A stretch of DNA of 64,000 bases, from positions 186,001 through 250,000 of the forward strand of contig NZ_AP025314.1 of NCBI RefSeq assembly GCF_036492835.1, written 5' to 3'. The DNA comes from Fulvitalea axinellae. GTDB lineage: Bacteria > Bacteroidota > Bacteroidia > Cytophagales > Cyclobacteriaceae. The notes below the pieces were generated by a model that worked only from the letters and a program-made list of their open reading frames with translations, searched no databases and had not been told where the DNA came from. The stretch's first letter is position 1; each line of letters begins with the position of its first letter. A program made the translations under genes and the position numbers. Shown one piece after another: positions 60,429 through 64,000 of this stretch.

Positions 60429-61099
60429 GGTTGGTCATGGTTAGGGCGTTTTGGAGCGCCATAGCCCCGAAATGCCTGCGATGGTTTGGTCTTGAAGCCT
60501 TCTTTCGTATAAAAAAGCGTCTTCTTAAACAGTCCCCTTTGTATTACCAGCCTGTACAGCGTGTAGTAGCCGGGCTTTATCACTTCCTGGATATTCTTCT
60601 TTTTAAGTTTCTTGTGGCCGTACGGTCCTTTCTCGAAGGCGTTTTGGACAGCTTCGGGCAACTCGTCGAAATCCATAAACCTGCGGGTGAGAATCATTAG
60701 CCCGGTGGGCGAATAAAACGATTGGTAACTGTGCCCGTCTTGCATAAAATCCACTTCGTAGAAAGTCGGGAAAGAGTTCCATGGCGGTAGGCCGTTGTCC
60801 CAGATGTCGTAGTCCCAGTAGTCGCCGGTCCAGGGTCCCCAACTGTGCAGGCCGTTGTATTGCCAGCCGTAAGTGCCCGGATACCCGTACCACGAGTATG
60901 ACTCGGCGCGGGGAAAGGCCAAATGAAAATCTCGCTGAATCTGGGCCGGAACGGCGCCGGGCTTTAGGCCGTGGTGCTTTTCCGTCTTTTGGCCGGGTTG
61001 GGTCTCTTTTGAGCATCCGGCCAACAGAATAACCAGCCCGAGAATTACCGGTAACAGTGCTTTTCTTTTAGGCGTAAATAGTAGGCGTTTTATGCGCAT
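60425..61099 (-). CDS. Aromatic-rich lipoprotein (PepSY-like), function unknown
   Basis: A 224-residue predicted lipoprotein; signal and lipobox KALLPVILGLVILLAGCSKE. The mature region is rich in Trp and Tyr (SYSWYGYPGTYGWQYNGLHS, GPWTGDYWDYDIWDNGLPPW), then a PepSY-like portion (PTFYEVDFMQDGHSYQSFY, FDELPEAVQNAFEKGPYGHK). The end (YRLVIQRGLFKKTLFYTKEG) is basic. It overlaps the barrel gene by four bases (ATGA), so the two may act together at the envelope. No firm family. The aromatic composition is a striking feature and might suit carbohydrate or membrane contact. Confidence 0.65.
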   Translation of the reverse strand: MRIKRLLFTPKRKALLPVILGLVILLAGCSKETQPGQKTEKHHGLKPGAVPAQIQRDFHLAFPRAESYSWYGYPGTYGWQYNGLHSWGPWTGDYWDYDIWDNGLPPWNSFPTFYEVDFMQDGHSYQSFYSPTGLMILTRRFMDFDELPEAVQNAFEKGPYGHKKLKKKNIQEVIKPGYYTLYRLVIQRGLFKKTLFYTKEGFKTKPSQAFRGYGAPKRPNHDQP

Positions 61100-61301
61100 A
61101 GCGTGTTTTTCCTGTTCGGGTATTGTTTACTAAAGTTGAAATTGTGGCGCTTTGTTGCTTCCGGTGCGCCGAAACCTTCCGGATTGGGCCTTTTGGCGGG
61201 GGGAGTCGCTTCTTTCCCATGGATTTTTTTAGTAAAATAGTGTCGACTGCGGAGTGGGAACAGAGAATGGGACGGCGCCGCGGAAAAGAAACCGTTTGGA
61301 A

Positions 61302-62210
61302 ATGAATACATTGAGAAAGATATTTTTGGCGCTGGTTTTCGGTGCCGTGGCTTTGGGCGCCCGGGCCCAGGAGCTGGACTGCCGTGTGGTAATTAACGCC
61401 GACAACGTGGAGGCCACCGACAAAAGGGTATTTCAGGAGATGGAACGGGCCTTCGCCGAATTCCTGAATAACAGGCCTTGGACGGATATGACTTATCAGC
61501 GCCACGAGCGAATCAAGTGCAACCTGATCCTGAATGTTGAGGATATGCCGTCGATCGGTAATTTCTCCGGAACAGCCACCGTTCAGGCCGCCCGGCCGGT
61601 GTTTGACGCTTCTTACGAGACGATGTCCTTTTACGTCTTCGCCGACAAGGAATGGGTTTTCGAATACACTGAATCCCAACCGCTGGAATACGCTGAAAAC
61701 ACTTACGTGAACAACCTCACGTCCTTGCTCTCTTATTACGCCTACTTGATCATCGGTACGCACCAAGACACCTTTTCGCCATTGGGCGGAACCAAATACC
61801 TGGACCGCGCCCGCGATATACTGAACGCTACGCAAGGCCAGCAAAGACCGGGATGGGAAAGCTTTAGCGGACCGAATAGCCGGTATTGGTTGGTGGAGGA
61901 TCTGCTCAATACCCGGATGGAGAATTTCCGCAAGGGCATGTACGATTATCACCGCAAGGGGCTCGACATTTACGCTGAAAAGCCGGAAGAGGCCATGAAA
62001 AACGTAATGGGTTTCTTGAGAAATCTTAAAGAGCTGAACAGCCTTCGGCCGAATTCGCTTTTGCTCCGCTCCTTTTTCCAAGCCAAGGCCGACGAGTTGG
62101 CCAATATGTTTTCGAAAGGAAATATGACGTTGAGGAAAGAGGCCTACGAGATCCTGACGCAGGTAAACCCTACGGAATCGGACAAATACGAGAAAATTTT
62201 AGGCAAGTGA
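61302..62210 (+). CDS. porD: PorD-type (DUF4835) type IX secretion protein
   Basis: A 302-residue exported protein with signal peptide (LRKIFLALVFGAVALGARAQ) and the DUF4835 layout: ELDCRVVINADNVEATDKRV, EMERAFAEFLNNRPWTDMTY, the motif YYAYLIIGTHQDTFSPLGG, and FRKGMYDYHRKGLDIYAEKP at the C-terminal half. DUF4835 proteins are named PorD and placed in type IX secretion in current annotation. The ATG at 61302 is preferred to 61254, which adds 16 residues without signal character. recN follows 193 bases downstream, an order I recall in Bacteroidota. Function within the secretion system is not clear. Confidence 0.87.
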   Translation: MNTLRKIFLALVFGAVALGARAQELDCRVVINADNVEATDKRVFQEMERAFAEFLNNRPWTDMTYQRHERIKCNLILNVEDMPSIGNFSGTATVQAARPVFDASYETMSFYVFADKEWVFEYTESQPLEYAENTYVNNLTSLLSYYAYLIIGTHQDTFSPLGGTKYLDRARDILNATQGQQRPGWESFSGPNSRYWLVEDLLNTRMENFRKGMYDYHRKGLDIYAEKPEEAMKNVMGFLRNLKELNSLRPNSLLLRSFFQAKADELANMFSKGNMTLRKEAYEILTQVNPTESDKYEKILGK

Positions 62211-62403
62211 TCGGGGCAAGTCTTTTTCCGTTCGGTTACTTTTTTTAGTTTAGTGTCGGCTTTGGGCTAACAAGTTTAGATTTTCGTCGCGAGTTTCTTT
62301 ATAAAGAGCGCTTGCGGTTGTATTTTCGCCAACACATTAAAAGGCTTCGGGAGGCCGTTTGCTAAGCCGGATAGTTTCCCGATCCCACAAACGGTATCCG
62401 AGT

Positions 62404-64000
62404 ATGCTGACCAACCTTCTGATCAAAAATTACGCTTTGATTCGCCAGTTGCGGATCGATCCCTCCGCGCGACTCAACATCGTGACGGGCGAAACGGGTG
62501 CGGGAAAGTCCATTATGTTGGGCGCCTTGGGCCTGTTGCTGGGACGCCGGGCCGATACCAAAGCCCTTTATGATTCGGGCGTAAAATGCGTGGTGGAAGG
62601 CACCTTCGATATCAGCGCCTATAAGCTGGAAGGTTTTTTTGAGGAAAAAGAACTGGAATACGCTGACGAGACCATTCTGCGCAGGGAAATAAGTCCTGCC
62701 GGAAAATCTAGAGCTTTCGTCAACGATTCGCCGGTCAATCTCGATACCATGCGCCGGTTGGGCGCCCACCTTATCGACATCCATTCCCAACACGATACTC
62801 TGAAGCTGGGCACCGATGTGTTCCAGTTGGAAATCGTGGATCTTTTTGCCGAAAACCAGAAGCTGAAGAGCGAATACGCCGAGGCTTACCGTGATTTTCG
62901 CAAGAAGAGAAACGCTTACGACAAACTGTTGGCCCAAGCTTCGGAACTGAAGAAAGAAGCCGACTACAACAAATTCCTTTTTGACGAACTGGATGCCCTG
63001 TCGTTGGAGGCCGGAGAGAAAGAACTGGCCGAACAGGAGCTGAATCTGTTGGAAAACGCCGGCGAGATAAAATCCAAACTCGGTATGGCCAGCTACGCCC
63101 TCGACGGTGCCGAGCAATCGGTCACCGACGCTCTGCGTGAAGTGGCCACCGCCCTATCCGCGGCGGCCGGGATGGCCGAGCGCTACAACGGTCTCTACGA
63201 GCGCGCCAATAGTTGCTTGATAGAGCTTCAGGATCTTTCTGGTGAGATAAGCGGTGAGGAAGAAGGTGTGGAATTCGATCCGGAAAGAGCCGACCAAGTG
63301 CGTGAGCGTTTGAGCGCAATCTACGGTTTGGAACAAAAGCACCAAGTGGGTAGCGTGGAGGAGCTTTTGGAAATACAGCGTGAGCTTGAGGAAAAACTCG
63401 GAAGGGTAATGAATCTGGACGAGGAAATGGCCGAAGCCCGTCAATTGGCTGATTTGGCCGAAGACAAGATGAGAGCACTGGCCACCGACCTTACCGACAG
63501 CCGGGAAGCGGTGTTCGAGCCGTTGGCCAACCGGATAGTGGAACTGCTCAAGGATTTGGGCATGGAAAACGCCACCCTGTCATTGGACCGTACCGATATA
63601 GAGCCTGGCCCTACTGGCGCCGACGAAGTGAACCTGATGTTCTCGGCCAACAAAGGCATGCCGCGCCGTCCGCTGGGCGAAGTGGCTTCCGGCGGTGAAT
63701 TCGCCCGCCTGATGTTCGCCGTAAAATATATCTTGGCCGACAAGACGGCCCTGCCTACCATAGTGTTTGATGAGATTGACACGGGAATCTCGGGCGAGAT
63801 AGCCCTGAAGATGGTGCAGATGATGGAAGATATGGCCCTAAAGCACCAACTGCTCGTGATTACCCACTTGCCCCAAATCGCCTCGCGCGGCGAGCACCAT
63901 TACTTCGTGTTCAAAGACCACACGCAGGAGCGTACCGTAAGCCGGATGCGCCTGCTGGACGACAACGAGCGCGTGGAGGAAGTGGCCAAAATGATCGGTG
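62404..64000 (+). CDS. recN: DNA repair protein RecN (3' end cut by window)
   Basis: SMC-like ATPase in recombinational repair of double-strand breaks. ATG at 62404 begins MLTNLLIKNYALIRQLRIDP. Walker A is in LNIVTGETGAGKSIMLGALG. The long central coiled coil (RKKRNAYDKLLAQASELKKE, EELLEIQRELEEKLGRVMNL) is interrupted by a hinge. The C-terminal ATPase half has the signature GEVASGGEFARLMFAVKYIL and the Walker B TIVFDEIDTGISGEIALKM, then the switch VITHLPQIASRGEHHYFVF. It is open for 532 codons to the edge; the family is about 550, so some 15-20 residues are missing. It follows porD. Confidence 0.97.
   Translation, partial: MLTNLLIKNYALIRQLRIDPSARLNIVTGETGAGKSIMLGALGLLLGRRADTKALYDSGVKCVVEGTFDISAYKLEGFFEEKELEYADETILRREISPAGKSRAFVNDSPVNLDTMRRLGAHLIDIHSQHDTLKLGTDVFQLEIVDLFAENQKLKSEYAEAYRDFRKKRNAYDKLLAQASELKKEADYNKFLFDELDALSLEAGEKELAEQELNLLENAGEIKSKLGMASYALDGAEQSVTDALREVATALSAAAGMAERYNGLYERANSCLIELQDLSGEISGEEEGVEFDPERADQVRERLSAIYGLEQKHQVGSVEELLEIQRELEEKLGRVMNLDEEMAEARQLADLAEDKMRALATDLTDSREAVFEPLANRIVELLKDLGMENATLSLDRTDIEPGPTGADEVNLMFSANKGMPRRPLGEVASGGEFARLMFAVKYILADKTALPTIVFDEIDTGISGEIALKMVQMMEDMALKHQLLVITHLPQIASRGEHHYFVFKDHTQERTVSRMRLLDDNERVEEVAKMIG

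Noticed and set aside
61068..62081. 337-codon frame on the minus strand
   Set aside because: Antisense to porD, which has a signal peptide and family motifs.
62362..63117. 251-codon minus-strand frame
   Set aside because: Antisense to recN; Phe/Gln-rich shadow.
1..64000. tRNA, rRNA, CRISPR, prophage or toxin-antitoxin genes
   Set aside because: I looked for tRNA-like cloverleaves, CRISPR arrays and integrase or toxin features and found none that hold up.

Overview
The window reads as chromosome of a gliding, polysaccharide-degrading member of the Bacteroidota, most likely order Cytophagales. The support is gldD and gldE, a PorD-type (DUF4835) type IX secretion gene, a type IX C-terminal sorting domain on a giant leucine-rich-repeat protein, DUF4783 next to nadC, a 29-residue mS38/AURKAIP1-like ribosomal protein gene, many SusD-style lipoprotein signals, weak or absent Shine-Dalgarno sequences and several TAnnTTTG -7 boxes. 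No rRNA, tRNA, CRISPR array, prophage or replication origin was seen.

Layout. 1-5.8 kb is core metabolism: gpmI (cut by the left edge), DUF4783, nadC, a small membrane protein, and a LOG-family hydrolase whose stop overlaps the start of a lytic transglycosylase. 6-13 kb is less ordered: an orphan three-helix membrane protein, an IS30-type helix-turn-helix protein without a transposase catalytic domain, two apparent coding remnants, a TraB/GumN protein and the 1261-residue LRR protein. 13-27 kb holds secreted and envelope proteins (coiled-coil lipoprotein, sulfatase, CorA, DUF3592, an endonuclease/exonuclease/phosphatase, CBM9-like protein, lipoproteins, Crp-type regulator, NAD-dependent reductase, LpxL-like acyltransferase, GH97). 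At 27.4-29.0 kb a complete IS5-like insertion sequence sits inside a TIMP-like gene; removing the element and one copy of a TAATTA duplication restores one open frame. 29.4-44.6 kb continues with AraC plus VOC genes, a methyltransferase, a glycine-zipper lipoprotein, an HD hydrolase, an Ig-like/OmpL47-type protein, a propeller-PI-PLC lipoprotein, miaA and apt back to back, and a membrane-spanning propeller/AraC regulator followed by a GH28 enzyme.

45-64 kb is a housekeeping block. mutY, ssb, gldE, gldD and recG run in one direction, tying DNA repair genes to gliding genes. HU, a TPR protein, the 29-residue ribosomal protein and RNase G run the other way. Then come a glycosyltransferase, dnaK, nuoABC without nuoD, a VOC protein, an outer-membrane barrel overlapping an aromatic-rich lipoprotein, porD and recN (cut by the right edge).

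Functional picture: a housekeeping backbone interleaved with exported proteins for gliding and type IX secretion and with scattered carbohydrate-active genes (sulfatase, CBM9, GH97, GH28) that are not gathered into a SusCD locus. The best leads for new biology are the membrane-bound propeller-AraC regulator beside GH28, the propeller-PI-PLC lipoprotein, the internally duplicated LRR protein, and the orphan helix-turn-helix protein beside degraded coding sequence. I found no clear evidence of a wholly new multi-gene system. All family names come from recognising sequence features by eye; no database search was run.
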